The notes: a model not told the origin generated them from the letters alone. Positions 23,701-35,438 are shown, counted from the first letter of the stretch. The stretch is DNA of 64,000 nucleotides from Thamnaconus septentrionalis (GCA_009823395.1 CM020517.1:16787001-16851000); one strand, 5' to 3'. Made by a program: numbers and translations.

Positions 23701-25985
23701 GCCAGTATAACACAGAACGACGTGAAAGAGCAAAAAACAAAGTCTGTTTTTCATAGCAAGACCCCTTCAATGAAGCTATAAACAAGAATACATGGACCAG
23801 TTCCCACAAATGCCGGCTCAACATTTTGCACTTTCCCGTCCGCTAGATGACGAGGACAGCAGAGTGCAGACAACAGGTGGCTACTAGGAGGTGGACAACG
23901 TCAAACAGAGCCATTTCCAGATTATCACCTGCATCCAAACCAGCTGAATCACTTTATTTTGCAGTGTAATAACAGTTGGGACCTCCCACTTTGGTTTAGC
24001 CACAGCCAAAGCACAATGACCGGTGCTACACAGGCCTCATGGGAAGCGGCAACAAAAAGCTTCACCCTCAACACTGTCCTTCACCTCTGACTCCCTCCTC
24101 CTCCTCCTCCTCCTCCTCGGTGTGTTTGCTCCCTCGTGCCTTCTCGGCCCTTGAACAAACAACACTCAACAAACTCGGGTTTCTCCTCTGGATTCACGAG
24201 TGGCAGTCAACTGGAGCAGAACTTCTCTCATGAGCGCCCGGGAGCTCTTCTGTCATTCCAAGGCACCTCAGCAACAGTGGAGCAGAGCTGCCATCAGACT
24301 TTGTTGTGAAGGAGGAGAAAAGTGTGACGGTGTAAACGTATACAACGTATGACTCTCCGTATGTCTCTGTATGAAGGTTGACTCCCGAGTTATTCCAGAG
24401 TCTTCACTATCAAAAGAGCGACTTTGCCTCCTCATCTAGGTGAGAAAATTAGTCTGGAGCAGCAAAACATAAACAGCTTGTAAGTCCATGGCTCAGCCTA
24501 CTGTCAATCAAATAAAATAGTGAATTACGCAGGCGTATTTTAATTCTTCCCATACAGCTTTTTTTTTTAAGACTTAAAAGCAGACATAAAATAAGCAATG
24601 TTTTTGCAACAAGTCAATTTCAAAAAATCAGCAAATGCTGAGGGCTTTTTATTTTTTTTTTAAATGTCTGTCCATTTCAGAATTAAACTCTTCTTTTTCT
24701 TCTGAGACTTTCCTCTTGAGATGAGCTTGGTTAGCTTAACTCAGGAAGCCACCTGCAGGTAAAGCTTAGGGCTACACACGTGGATGTGAACCATATTTTA
24801 GCTTAGCTTTTACCATTCGACGTTGAAGTATTAACCTCCAACCCCAGGGTCACTGCAACAAAATAAAAATGAAACACAGAAATAATCCACTGTACAACAG
24901 CAGTAAAGGCAGAAAGACTCGCCGACTAAGCCGACCCAGCAAGGTAACGTGAAATCTAAATTGAGCACAAAATGTTTACATCCTGTTTATTCACAGATTG
25001 AGTTGATAGCTTTTGTGCCTGGCAACTGCTGCTGATATGAAACTGACCAACAGAACGTTTCCTTGTGTGACTCATATCTGTACCACTGTTTGGTTTTTTT
25101 TCTCACCTAAACTACAAAAGTGTTCAGTATGTTTTTAGCAAATGCATCCGAAGAAAGAACAATTAAGAAAACCTGCTCAAGAAGACGCAGGAGGGGGGGA
25201 CCCGACGTGAAGGTCTGCAGATAAGAGGAGCGGAACAATACGGCCTCTGTCATGTGATCAGGGCCCAAATGCTATTCCCACAGATCGAGCGTGGGCACAC
25301 AGTGGGAGGGGGGAGGGGGGGGTGCGTGTCTCATTGGGGGTTGGAGCAAAGCAGGTAAATTCCTATAGTCAGTCTTTCAGATAAAAGCCCCTTTGATGGA
25401 GGAACAGCCTGCTTCAGTGCACCGCCCAGGCTTCACCACTCCCACTGCTCCCAACTTCCTCCTGCTAAGTTACACTTTTAACTTGGCAACAATGGAATTT
25501 CGTGTTCCCCGGCAACAGTAAGTGTCAAATAAAAGCTCGACCAACCGTGTGCGGCGCAAGACAGTCGCTGGAGAAAAAATAAATAAATTAAACGTACACA
25601 TCTTCCAACATCCTGTTATGTTCCGTATACGCCAACATCACCGAGGATGGGGACCGAGGAACAATAACACGGTTGGAAAGCAGTTGGAAAGCAAAATGTT
25701 GAAGGTGAGACATTACACAGAAGCAGCATGGCTGCAGATGAGGGCTGTTGAGAACAGTGTTGTGCAGCACAAGAACAACCTTTCCCAGCTTTGTAGCCGC
25801 CAGCGACGCTGCAGTGGAGACCAGTGACCCGCGACATGCACCGAGCTTTCATCAGTGCATTGCTTCTTGCAGTAAGGGTGGAGCTGATCAAGACGAACTC
25901 AACCCTGGAGTCTCAAACACACTACATGGCGTCACCTGTCCCGCCATGTTCCCCACTTTAGACAAAAAAAAAAAAAAAAAATCAA
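20790..25985. other. Gene-free region between qrsl1 and cd24
   Basis: No coding exon recognised on either strand. It contains a fivefold 11-bp repeat (TGATCTGATGG) at 22832-22880, a CTC run at 24088-24118, a TATA-like CTATATTTAAGGCGG near 21750 and GC-richer islands at 21070-21560, 21830-21960 and 25180-25330 that could hold regulatory elements. In human this interval contains only non-coding RNA loci, so lack of genes is expected. Confidence 0.5.
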
Positions 25986-26003
25986 GTCGATTTAATTTAA
26001 CAC

Positions 26004-26009
26004 TTTATT
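26004..26009 (-). promoter_or_regulatory. cd24: Polyadenylation signal for cd24
   Basis: AATAAA on the minus strand (GTCCAATAAAGTG), about 450 bp after the cd24 stop codon. Confidence 0.6.
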
Positions 26010-26456
26010 GGACTTACAAAATTTTGACCTAAAAGAACAAAAAAAAAACTACAAATGTTCCAAAGGCTTCAGAATTTGTCATACAAAACTTCCATTACAT
26101 AATTTTGTTGTTTAATTTTTTTTACAATCAATCTTTGGCCCAAGCAGCCTGGAGTCAAGTAGCCAAGACATGATGATTTTTTTTATATATAGATATATTC
26201 TTAGACGTAGCCTTGGTGACTGTATACAGTCACAAAAAAAAAACAGAAAGACCACGAAACCTCATTGCTAAGATGAGGGGGAAACATTTCACAGTCTACA
26301 AATGTCTTTTGCTTGCAAGGAACAGTAGTTGTTGGCCACGACCTGCCCGCCAGTGCAGGCTGAGAAGGAAAGGATGGCTGGATGGCTGATTGATGGAAGA
26401 GAGGGGTTTCAGGTACTCAATTTTCCCCTTTCCAGTGCAGTGAGCCTTCAGTCCCG

Positions 26457-27306
26457 TCAGTCGAGCCAGCCGTGGATGACCGGGGCGGCCAGCAGCAGCA
26501 GCGGCAGCAGCAGCAGCGGCGGGGAGAAGGCGTCCATCCTGCCGCAGCCGTTCTTGTGGTTCACCGTCACGGTCGTGGTTCCCGGCGCTGCAGACGTGAC
26601 ATTCTGGGCATCGACCACCTGGAAGAGACGCACAAAAAAAAAAAAAAAACACAAAGATGTCGTCAGAGCTCGTTCTGCAACAGGAGTTGCAGCCTTGATG
26701 AGAAGCGATGCTGCGCGGAGAAGAGATGAGAAACTCTTTACGGCCCGTCGTGAAAATCAAACGCACTCACCTGCGAGTTTGTCCAGGTTCGAGAAGTGTC
26801 GAGTCGGATATAAATTCTCCGTCGATTTATTTCCAAGTCGATTTAATCAACGAGAAATTTTACATAATCGAGTAAATGTGACTTGACGTTTTTAAATGAA
26901 ATTTAAATTAAATGCGGTGTAGACATTTTGAGGCAGAAAAACTTTTTTCAACGTTTAAAGTTACATCCGAACCCATTCAACACGTTTCAGTTTTAATACA
27001 CTACACATACCCTCCGATTTTGAGGACACAAAATGTACGTTTTCCTTTAATAACAGCAGCTGAGAGTTGATTCATAATTAGATCCACCTGTGAGAGTGGC
27101 GCCTGTTTTTTTTTTTTTTTGTTTTTTTTTAAAGTTTTCTTGCTACTTTGGAAATTAGTCTTGAAAGTGAAGTGACTTGTAGTGTAGTGTGTATATATAT
27201 ATAGTAAAGTGAATACTATCCAGCCGGAGGGGAAGGTGGAGGCAGATCTGACCTGTGATGTGAGCAGATGAAGGACCAGCAGCAGGGCGACGAACACAAG
27301 CTTCAT
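26457..27306 (-). CDS. cd24: CD24-like small GPI-anchored sialoglycoprotein
   Basis: Two exons, 27253-27306 (18 codons) and 26457-26618 (53 codons and stop), joined in phase 0 across a GT-AG intron, give 71 residues. Residues 1-18 (MKLVFVALLLVLHLLTSQ) form a signal peptide. The short mature part is Thr/Ser/Val-rich with one N-glycosylation site (NVT, about residue 24). From about residue 50 the tail SPPLLLLPLLLLAAPVIHG is a GPI-attachment signal. CD24 proteins are tiny, heavily glycosylated, GPI-linked adhesion and immune-modulating molecules whose mature sequence is poorly conserved. Therefore the identification leans on architecture, two-exon structure and position: minus strand, downstream of qrsl1 as at human 6q21. 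The Leu run is encoded by near-pure CTG codons. Confidence 0.82.
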
Positions 27307-28152
27307 GTCGGCTTTAGACGGTGTTGCAGCTCCGGGACTCGATGCTCTGCTCAAAGCTCCTCCGCAGGATGGCAAAGCAGGTGCACGACGACTCTGCCCC
27401 GAGCCAAAGGTGCTTTATACCCCGACCCCTCTGCTGACGTCATCCAAGATTAACATCACCTGCGGTTGGCGTCGTCGTCATGCGCAGAGGGAAACCTGAT
27501 TGGTGCGATTCTGGCCTATGATCAAGTTGTATGAAAATGAAATATTTGAAAATCGAGGTTGTTTTTCCCATTTATGGATAAATACTTTACTCCGATATTT
27601 TCAGAAAAAATGACGGGGCCCTTCCTGTTTCAGAAAAAAAAATGTAATGTTTTATTTTTTTCCGGCAACAACGATAAACAATTAATAGTAATTTTATATA
27701 TATATATATATAAAATAAATCTAGTTATTTTGCCGAAAAAGGTCGAGTGACATCGCTAAAAATTTAGGCGTAAATTGTCATTCCAAGCTTGATGGGCGTT
27801 ATTGTGAGAAATGAATGATTTAATGCCAACAAACAAGTGCCTCTCCACCTAACGTCACATCAACACTGGTCCCGCCCCCTACCGTTCTCCTCCAACCGCA
27901 TACCTGCCGAAGCCCCGTAAACACATTCAAATGCATCACGGAGCGTCGGAAATCCGAGCACGTTTGAAGCCGGCTCACAAGAATACAAAAAGTTATGTAG
28001 GAATTGCAAACTTTTTTTCGGTTACAGAATGTGCCGAGTACATTCATATGCACGGAAGGTGTTGAGGACGCGCAGAGAAGCCAACTGTTGTCGTGCAAAG
28101 GTAGAGAAACGACGACATCTTGCGGTGAAATTATGTTGTTTTTTTTCCCCAG
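27307..28152. promoter_or_regulatory. Region between cd24 and the mtres1-like exon (divergent 5' ends)
   Basis: The two genes point away from each other. Close to cd24, GTGCTTTATACCCCGACCCC (minus: TATAAAGC) at about 27410 offers a TATA-like box 100 bp upstream of the cd24 ATG. The middle is AT-rich with a (TA)n run at 27695-27713. An untranslated first exon of the mtres1-like gene may lie around 27830-28120. Confidence 0.4.
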
Positions 28153-28171
28153 ATAGCAGCAGCGTGGCAAC

Positions 28172-28402
28172 ATGGACGGATTGTTACGGCGGAAGTTGAT
28201 AGCTTCTCTTGTTTCGAGTGCTTTTTTTTTGTCGTCACCTCTCCCCAGTGTCTCTTTGAAGTTTAAACCATTACATTATTTTTCTCTCCGTCTCCCCTTT
28301 GGACAAACTCCTGCACTGTCGGCACGAGGCAAAACAATTAAATCAACCGATAAACTCAAACACAAAAAAGTCACGAATCATTTTGAATTCTGTAATAAAA
28401 AG
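28172..28402 (+). CDS. mtres1: Coding exon resembling the N-terminus of MTRES1 (C6orf203); rest of gene not found
   Basis: A polypyrimidine tract and CAG acceptor at 28140-28152 precede this exon, so an untranslated exon is expected upstream. The ATG at 28172 opens 77 codons that end exactly at a consensus donor AAG/GTAAGC at 28403. The N-terminus is basic and hydrophobic like a mitochondrial presequence. Short matches to human MTRES1 are FSLRLP and a following SAR-K-IKST-K-KK region, and strand and position (next after CD24) fit 6q21. MTRES1 is a mitochondrial RNA-binding factor with a C-terminal S4-like domain. I could not find that domain downstream on the plus strand to 36 kb. This is either a broken locus left at a rearrangement, a gene with divergent or distant exons, or a false exon. 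Confidence 0.45.
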
Positions 28403-29780
28403 GTAAGCGCTGATCGGGACTCACACCAACATTACACAAAAAAAAGGCAGAAAATGTAAAACAGCACGCAAAAATAGCTTGTGGGGATTGGCGAACTGTA
28501 ACATGGAGTTACAGTTCCTCACTTTGGCCACTAGGGGGCAGTAAAGGGCAGGTAAATCAACTCGATAGAGAGAAAAAAAAAACATTTTTTTTGTTTACTT
28601 CACTTAGGGAATAACCCTGGCGTGTCTCACATGTAACTAAAAACTTTATTGACCCACGAGCTGAAACAAAATCAAACAGTACAATACAAAAACTTGCAAA
28701 ACCATTAGAAAGAGAAAGAGGGAGAATTTTTTGAGTTTGTGAGAGTTTTTTTTTAAGCACCACACAACATGTCTCGAGACTCTTCTAATGTATCAGGCAG
28801 GAAAAGATCGTGAAACAACATTCAGGACAAAAAAAGAGACAACACAGAATGAATATCTTTCATGTGAAAAGGTCTTTGAATGAGCAAAACATGAAGTTAG
28901 AAGAACAGAAGTGATGATGAGTGTTGGTGGTGAGGTGTAGCAAAGCAGCTGATGTGCATGCAGTTTGAGAGGAGCCTGTAGTCAAGAGAGCCGGGAACAC
29001 ACAGTCATCACGTCACACACCACACACCACACAAATACACACGTATTTTGTTTTGAAACCCCACTTTTGTTCACTGAATAATGAGTAAGTCTGGACGATA
29101 CAAATCAACAAACTGATTCACGTTTACATGTTGCACAAAATGAATAATGTAAGTTTCATGTTTCATGTGTTCATGTTTTTTCCTACCTGCTATCTTCGCC
29201 CCCGTTGAACTGCGTACAAACCGTGAGGAGCCTTTTGTGATCAAGTTGTGCTTAAACTTCAGTCTTCTAGATTTTGTCGGCGGCAATGTCATTTGGTGTG
29301 TTCGAACCAAAAATAACAATAAATAAAGGTAAAAGACAATTAATGTGTTGACAGTTTGGCTAATTATTTTCCTAAGGTTAGTATCATTATTGTGGTTGTT
29401 GCCATAACTAGTGATAGATATTGATTCTAATGATATAAAGCTAGAAATCCACAAGTTAAAAAAAAAACAAATACAAAAACATTTGTTCTTGAAAATTGTT
29501 TTTGTTTTGTTTTTTTAAAAATCATCTAAAGAAATACTGGCTTTTGTCTATAGGAGACGTATAGTATCAGCAGCTAATTAGCACACATGGCATTCTCCAC
29601 CATCTTCCATCTTTGGTGACCTGTTTCCCTTTGTTTCCTGTTTTTGTTTTGTTGTTTTCTTAAATTTAGCTAATCTAACTAGACATGAGATTTGTCCTCA
29701 TCTGGTCCAATGCTCTAAGAATCGAGGATGTAAAGCCCTCGAAGGGTAATAGCTTTTATAAATTGGGCAACACAAATAAA
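28403..29780. other. Region between mtres1-like exon and asmt, no exon seen
   Basis: AT-rich with poly-A/T runs. Contains the CTCF-like site at 28528. A 127-codon minus-strand frame at 29071-29454 has no recognisable homology or splice context. ATTAAA on the minus strand near 29787 may be the asmt polyadenylation signal. Confidence 0.5.
28528..28541 (+). promoter_or_regulatory. CTCF-like motif, forward
   Basis: CCACTAGGGGGCAG fits the vertebrate CTCF core CCASYAGRKGGCRS at every position. Occupancy is not known. Confidence 0.55.
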
Positions 29781-29997
29781 ATTCAATTTAATTGGATTTG
29801 ATTCAAGTGTTGTTCATGCATGTCTGCACTGTCCTAAATTAGGTCAGATTCTGTATGATTCACCTTTTTATGTCTATATATGTACATATAATCTGATTCA
29901 ATCCAAATGTAAGGGTTAGGGTTTGTGTCTCTGTCGTCAGACCTTCTCCAAGGCCTGGAACAGATCCAGTTCCTGTTGCGGCGCCGCTGTCCCGAGC

Positions 29998-32897
29998 TCA
30001 TCTGAGGGCCAGGATGGCGTCGTAGGGCTTCCCGGTCCGGCACAACTGAACGTTGTGGAAGCCGGCCTTGTTGAGCATCAGGGTGTACTGGGACAGCCGG
30101 CGCTCGCGGCCCACCGCCTGCACCAGCATGTTGAGGGAGAAGAGCTGACCCATGACGGGGCCCTTCCTGTTCTCAAACAGCACGGCTTCCACCAGCAACA
30201 CACCGCCACCTGCCAAAGTGACACGTCACAGAGCGCTTGAGCGTCGGCCAGTGGGATTTTGAGAAAGACGTTGGTTCTGAGATGGATTAATTACACGACG
30301 GTGGGACTTGATGAGTAAAAATGGTGTCACGGACCACGTGGCTTCCTCAAACTCTCAAATTTGTTTTGCATATCTATCTGGTAGAAAGCCAGGTAGCAAC
30401 AGCTGGAGGTTTCTTAATGGCGCAATGGGCTTCAGTCGCCGTAAAGGTCACTGCCTGCGGTGCTTCGCAGAGTTTTAACAGTCCTTTGTCAAAGGCTGTC
30501 GGAGGCAAAGCCAAAAACAGGGGGTGCGTTTGCCCGGCTTCTGACTAAAGTACTGCAAACGCAGCATCCACACAAATCTCTTCAGCACGTCGGCACCCTG
30601 CAGAAGGAGCTCTCCTGCTTCTCATCACAGTGAGAAGAGAGACTGACTGCAGGTTGCATGCGACTATGGAACCGCTGGAATTGCTTCAGATCAGAGGCGG
30701 GAGATCAGCCTTGAAATCTCTGTGACAACACATGATTTTTTTTTTTTTTTTTTACCGCTAAGGGGCGAAGCACGTGAACCAAAAAGAGTCTGTCAGTGGA
30801 GACTTTGAGGTTTGAGTGCAATGACATTCGGGTAAAATGAGAGGCTGACTGCAAATGACAAGTAAGTAAGAGGAACGTGAACAGATGCTGTATTTGATGG
30901 ATGAAAGAACATTTGCAGGGTGGAAAGACTGAAACACTGTGTTTTGACAGGCGTCATAGACCTGGGCTGCTGCACACTGACCTGGGCTGCAGGTGCGGCA
31001 CAGCTTGTTCAGCAGCGTCAGGCACTTCTCCTCTGGCCAGTCGTGGATGATTCTGGCCAGGATGTACAGGTCAGCAGGAGGAACCTCCTCCGTGAAGAAA
31101 TCACCTGCAGGGTGCAGCGTAACACCAGGGCTGGTTTGTACGGTAGAGCCGGGACCCACATTCTGGTCCTGATAATGAAGCGGGGACTCGAATCTTTTCC
31201 ACACAAATAAAAAGGCTGGACTCTCGCTCACTTTTTATCATGTCGAGTAAATAAATTATTGACATTGTTGAATTGAATTGTGCGTCCTGCAAAATAAATA
31301 CCCAGCAATTTTCTCTATAAATATTTATATATTAAAATCCCTAGAAAAAAAAAAAGGGGAAACTGCCATAGGAGCTACGACCGGATCAAAACAGCCACTT
31401 TTGGGTTGCGACCCACCAGTTGAGAAACGCTGGTATGGAATGACTGCAAGGCTCACCAGCTTGGAACACAACGGTGTCGTCGTCCTGAGCGAAATGCTTC
31501 TGAGCCGTCTGGACGACCTGCGGCAGGTCGAAGACGGTGACGGAGGCCGACGGGTACGCCCTGGCCACCTCCCGGCCCAGAGCACCGGTGCATCCTGGGA
31601 GTTAGTCAGCGCACACATGGACACATTTATCAGCAGCAATCTTCTCCATAGCAACATGAATTTCCCCCTTGGGGATCTATTCTATTCTATTCTATTTCCC
31701 AAAGACTATAATCAATTAAAGAAAAACAATGAAGTTTGACCTCCGACCTCCGAGATCGACAACGCTGTGAAAGCTGGAGAGGTTGAACGCCGTGGCGATG
31801 TCGTGGCCGTCCAGAACCCAGGAGGAGTTCATCAGACCCATGAACTTCAGCATCTCCTCCTCGGACCTGCAGCACCGCAGGGGAAGGGAAGGTTTTAGCA
31901 GGAGGAGACACTTTCTGCAGTATAAAAGCACAGGCGACAGCAGAGTCAGTGGCGACCTGTAGATGGCCTGGAAGATCTCCTCCGCCGGGATGCCAAAGGT
32001 CTTTTCATTCTGGTTCTTCCCCTCCCTGAGTGGTGCAGCAACAGAGTGAACACCACGGTCATTGAAATGCTTTCCGGGAATATTGACAATGCCAATGTGT
32101 GTCACGGGATTTCTTGTGGATTGCGAGATCAACGGTGGTTTTCTTGTGGTCTGGTGATGCATTTTAATGCCCACATGATTATCTGGTGGTTGCTCAGCAG
32201 CAATCTGACATCATCATCAAAGCTTTACTAGTTTCTTGGTTATTATTTTGATTATTTATGAAGAGAATCCAGGGATTTTTGTTTTGGCTGTGCGTCTGTT
32301 GTGATTTTCACATTGAGCAATTTGCAGTTCTTGACTTTGAAAAAAAGGAAAGAAAAAAAGCTTCCCCATTTTACAAATGAAAATGTTTTCTCTGACCTCA
32401 ACCCACTGAGGTCATCATGGTCAGTCGGTATTTTTAGTTTCAAAGCCACTGAGATATTTTAAGTATAAACGAATGTGACAATAGTGAATGATAATTATAC
32501 AGAGATGCTTTTGGGGCAGTGTGACATGTGGACTTGATTCAACCGCTCACTTATCTAACAGATAGAGACAGACAGACAGCAGAGCAGAGTAGAAAGGGAA
32601 GAGTGTGTATATACTGCCAAGCAAAACCCTCATCGTCATCTTCCTAATGCAAAAACATCCAGCGTATTCCAAATGGAACTCGGACCACTGACCTGACGGC
32701 ATCCACCATGTTGTTCCACAGAGGGTAGATGGTCTGGGAATGGTAGATGATCATGTCGTGAAGAGACTTGGGGCTTTCTTTGGCCAGGTACAGATTGGCC
32801 ACGTCAGTGCTGCTGTACAAAGCTGCTGTCAACAAACACACCAGGCGGTCAAGCAGAGAAAACTCCAGCTGACGTCTGATCTGGCTGCTGTGTGCTA

Positions 32898-32929
<32 letters not shown>

Positions 32930-33839
32930 ATAGATAGAAGGACAGACAGACAGACAGACAGACCTGTCCCATTGGCCGTCTCCACCTCCAGGATCTCGAA
33001 GCCCACCAGAGCGTCCAGCAGCCTCTCCATGCCGTCCACGCTGGTGCTCAGCTCCTGGGCCACCTGGCCGGCGCTGAGCGACTCCTGGGACTTCAGCAGC
33101 AGGTCGAACACTCCCAGCTCGCAGGCTGAAAATATCACCTGAAGGAGGAGGCAAGGATGTGAAATGTGGTCGTGTCAAAAGCAAAGAAGTCGAGTGGATG
33201 CGCTCACATCTGTTTAAATGTTCACCTCAAGGGGGGCAACCTTACATCAGTAATTATATGAAAAAAAGATTGACAGCTACCCCAGCATTATGAGTTGTGA
33301 CGTTTTGCCACTTCAGCAGCTTTGCAGAGGCAACTACGCTACTATATTCTATTCCATCTATCTAATGATGTGTTTTTTCCTCCTATGAGATGGTTCACTA
33401 AAACACTCCATCCATCTGCTGCTGCTGCTCCGGCCCCTCTGTTAAATCTTACAACCCATTGTGGCCCACCAGTCTAAACGTTTGCCCACTACTGTGATAG
33501 ATGGAGACAAAGCTGGTTTCCTGGGAGGAACTGAAGGAGGGAAAGAGGCTTACATGCCATTTAAAGTCACTCACCAATGGAATGCTTCATATATTTTTTT
33601 TTAGACCAATTGAGTGAAATTTGATTTTTCATGGCACACTCGTGTTTAAATGGTGTCATTTCAATTCAATTCAATTCATTCAACAGCTTCCACAGCGAGC
33701 GGCGAGTGCAGGATTGTTGGTGGGCCTGAGGCGCTGTTTGGATGTTTGTGGACGTTACCTTGGACACCCTGAAGCCGTTGAAATACTCCAGAAGTTTGAA
33801 GGGGTAGTCGAGCTCGCTCTGGGACAGCTGCTCTGCCAT
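29998..33839 (-). CDS. asmt: Acetylserotonin O-methyltransferase (HIOMT)
   Basis: Eight exons, first to last on the minus strand: 33759-33839, 32964-33138, 32693-32822, 31957-32025, 31748-31866, 31457-31594, 30982-31104, 29998-30209; 348 residues (human ASMT 345). The enzyme methylates N-acetylserotonin with S-adenosylmethionine, the last step to melatonin in pineal and retina. Visible family features: N-terminal dimerisation region with NGFRVSK and FSACELGVFDLL, SAM-binding loop VVDLGGCTGALGRE, acidic loop TVFDLPQVV, GDFF, and the catalytic His-Asp of ILARIIHDWPEEKC, then LVEAVLFENRKGPV and GFHNVQLCRTGKPYDAIL at the C-terminus. All key residues are present. I cannot tell which teleost asmt paralogue this is. 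An upstream in-frame ATG at 34034 would add 65 repeat-coded residues; the ATG at 33839 matches family length. Confidence 0.95.
31262..31433 (+). mobile_element. hAT-like element (family 2), 3' fragment
   Basis: Shares GTCCTGCAAAATAA, GGGTTGCGACCCACCAG and the terminus TTGAGAAACGCTGG with the copy at 15937-16327. Lies in the asmt intron 31105-31456. Confidence 0.7.
32902..32963 (+). repeat. (CTG)n and (GACA)n repeats forming an asmt donor
   Basis: CTG units at 32902-32930 and GACA units at 32939-32963. On the gene strand the donor of exon 32964-33138 is ACAG/GTCTGTCTGTC, the first unit of the repeat. Confidence 0.9.
33378..33498. mobile_element. hAT-like element (family 4), fragment
   Basis: CACTCCATCCATCTGCTGCT, GTGGCCCACCAGTCTAAACG and GTTTGCCCACTACTG recur in the copies near 41361-41475 and 51981-52291. 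Termini of the CAGTGGTGGGCAAAC type are hAT-like. Confidence 0.55.
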
Positions 33840-33877
33840 GACCGCCCTGCTGCTGCTGCTGCTGCTGCTGCTGATGC

Positions 33878-33942
<65 letters not shown>

Positions 33943-34034
33943 GTGATGATGATGCCGTTGCTGCTCCTGCTGCTGCTGCTGCTGATGGAGACACGAACCG
34001 AGCCAGAGCCCATCAAATCATCGCACTTTAACAA
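33840..34034 (-). repeat. asmt: CTG/ATG repeats in the asmt leader
   Basis: CTG and (ATG)n at 33847-33951, then CTG-rich at 33955-33985. On the gene strand this lies just upstream of the asmt start and keeps an open frame from an upstream ATG (34034) that would encode Ser and Ile runs. More likely 5' UTR than protein. Confidence 0.85.
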
Positions 34035-34149
34035 ACAAAAAAATAAAAAAAAAAAAAAAAATCAAACAAATACAAATACATTCGTTTTTACACTCACCCG
34101 AATTGATCGACTGCAAAACGCCTGATGATGATCAGATCCTCGGTGGGCG

Positions 34150-34288
34150 ATATTCCGGGAGGTTCTTCACTTGACGTCGAGGCAGGCTGGAAGTCAGTCC
34201 GGGGTGCGCTGACTGAGCTGATCTCGATGGACGGATCACCGGCGGATTAAACACACCCCTGCCCGCCCCATCCCCCCACATCCTCCAC

Positions 34289-34325
<37 letters not shown>

Positions 34326-34700
34326 GGGGTCTGCGCAGCTGCGATGGAGTCTGAGCGCCAACCGAGACTGACCGGTCGGATCAGGCACGCTGATGTAGTT
34401 CCGAGATCATCCAGAGCATCAAGTGGGGGCGCTGTCGGGCTGCAGCTGAACACAGGACGGTTGATGTGTTTTGGGGTTTTCACCCTGCACTTCCCAGAGG
34501 AAGAATGAGACGCTATGCTGGGACAGTCAGTCAACCATATCTGTTTTATTCAAATACAAACTTTAATCCTCAGTTGTCGTCTTGTCGTCGTAATGTACTT
34601 TCGCTTCTACTGCCCATGCTTGACATGTTTACAAAATAAAAAGTGATGTAGATCACGTGGGTACAATATTCCCAAAATATTCTTACTTACTCACCTAACA
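34150..34700 (-). promoter_or_regulatory. asmt: Candidate asmt promoter/upstream region with OTX/CRX and E-box motifs
   Basis: Minus-strand TAATCC at 34244-34249 and plus-strand TAATCC at 34564-34569 match the K50 homeodomain (CRX/OTX) site used by pineal and photoreceptor genes. A canonical E-box CACGTG is at 34654-34659. A (GAT)n run occupies 34289-34324. Confidence 0.4.
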
Positions 34701-35438
34701 AAAAACAAACAAAAAAAATTAATTCCACATATTTTTTTAAATCTTTCCTCGAGGTCAAGCGATGAACGGGCGACTCGTCCAGGATGTGACCTCAACCTTC
34801 ACCCAAACACACACAACCGCTGGAGGCTCCAGCAGCCTCACTACTCTGAGTGCAGGAGAAACAGTTACAGCAGCAGATGGATGGACAAATATAATATTAT
34901 ATAATACATGGCCAGTGTGTGACACATATGTGGCTCTTGCACGTGGCAGCACTCCTCAGTAAAAAAAAGAAATTCTCTACATTTTTTTTTCCATCCTCAG
35001 AAGGACTCTTGACATGGTCCTCACCTGCTGTACTGCTGGCGTGATTAAACTGAAGGCAGATACATTTGTTCCTGCTGGTGAACTCATACCTTGGCCTATT
35101 TTCTTGTTTGCCCTCTTCTATCTCCAGCCGTCCTCTTCTGTGATTGGCCAACACCTGATGCATAACAGCGCTGCTGGCTGCACTGGTGCCATCAGAGAAC
35201 TGCCAGCATGTGCTGGGTTCAGCTCACAAGTAAAAACTACTGGTTTATTGATCTATATTACATCTGTGAGTTTATATATAAGCACTATGTCATACGCTCA
35301 TGCATGTCCTTCTGTATTTCTATATTTGAATTATTTATCTGTGTAGTACGAGAGCTTTGCTGTTCACCCTGCAACTCACTCTGGCTACTTCTATTTCTCT
35401 CCCTCCTTCATTTTCACCCAAACTGGTCAAAGTAGATG

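Noticed and set aside
29071..29454. 127-codon minus-strand frame downstream of asmt
   Set aside because: AT-rich, no recognisable domain, beyond the asmt stop and likely within or after its 3' UTR.
33666..34034. asmt with a 65-residue Ser/Ile N-terminal extension
   Set aside because: The extension is microsatellite translation. The start at 33839 gives 348 residues, close to the family length. Kept only as a finding.
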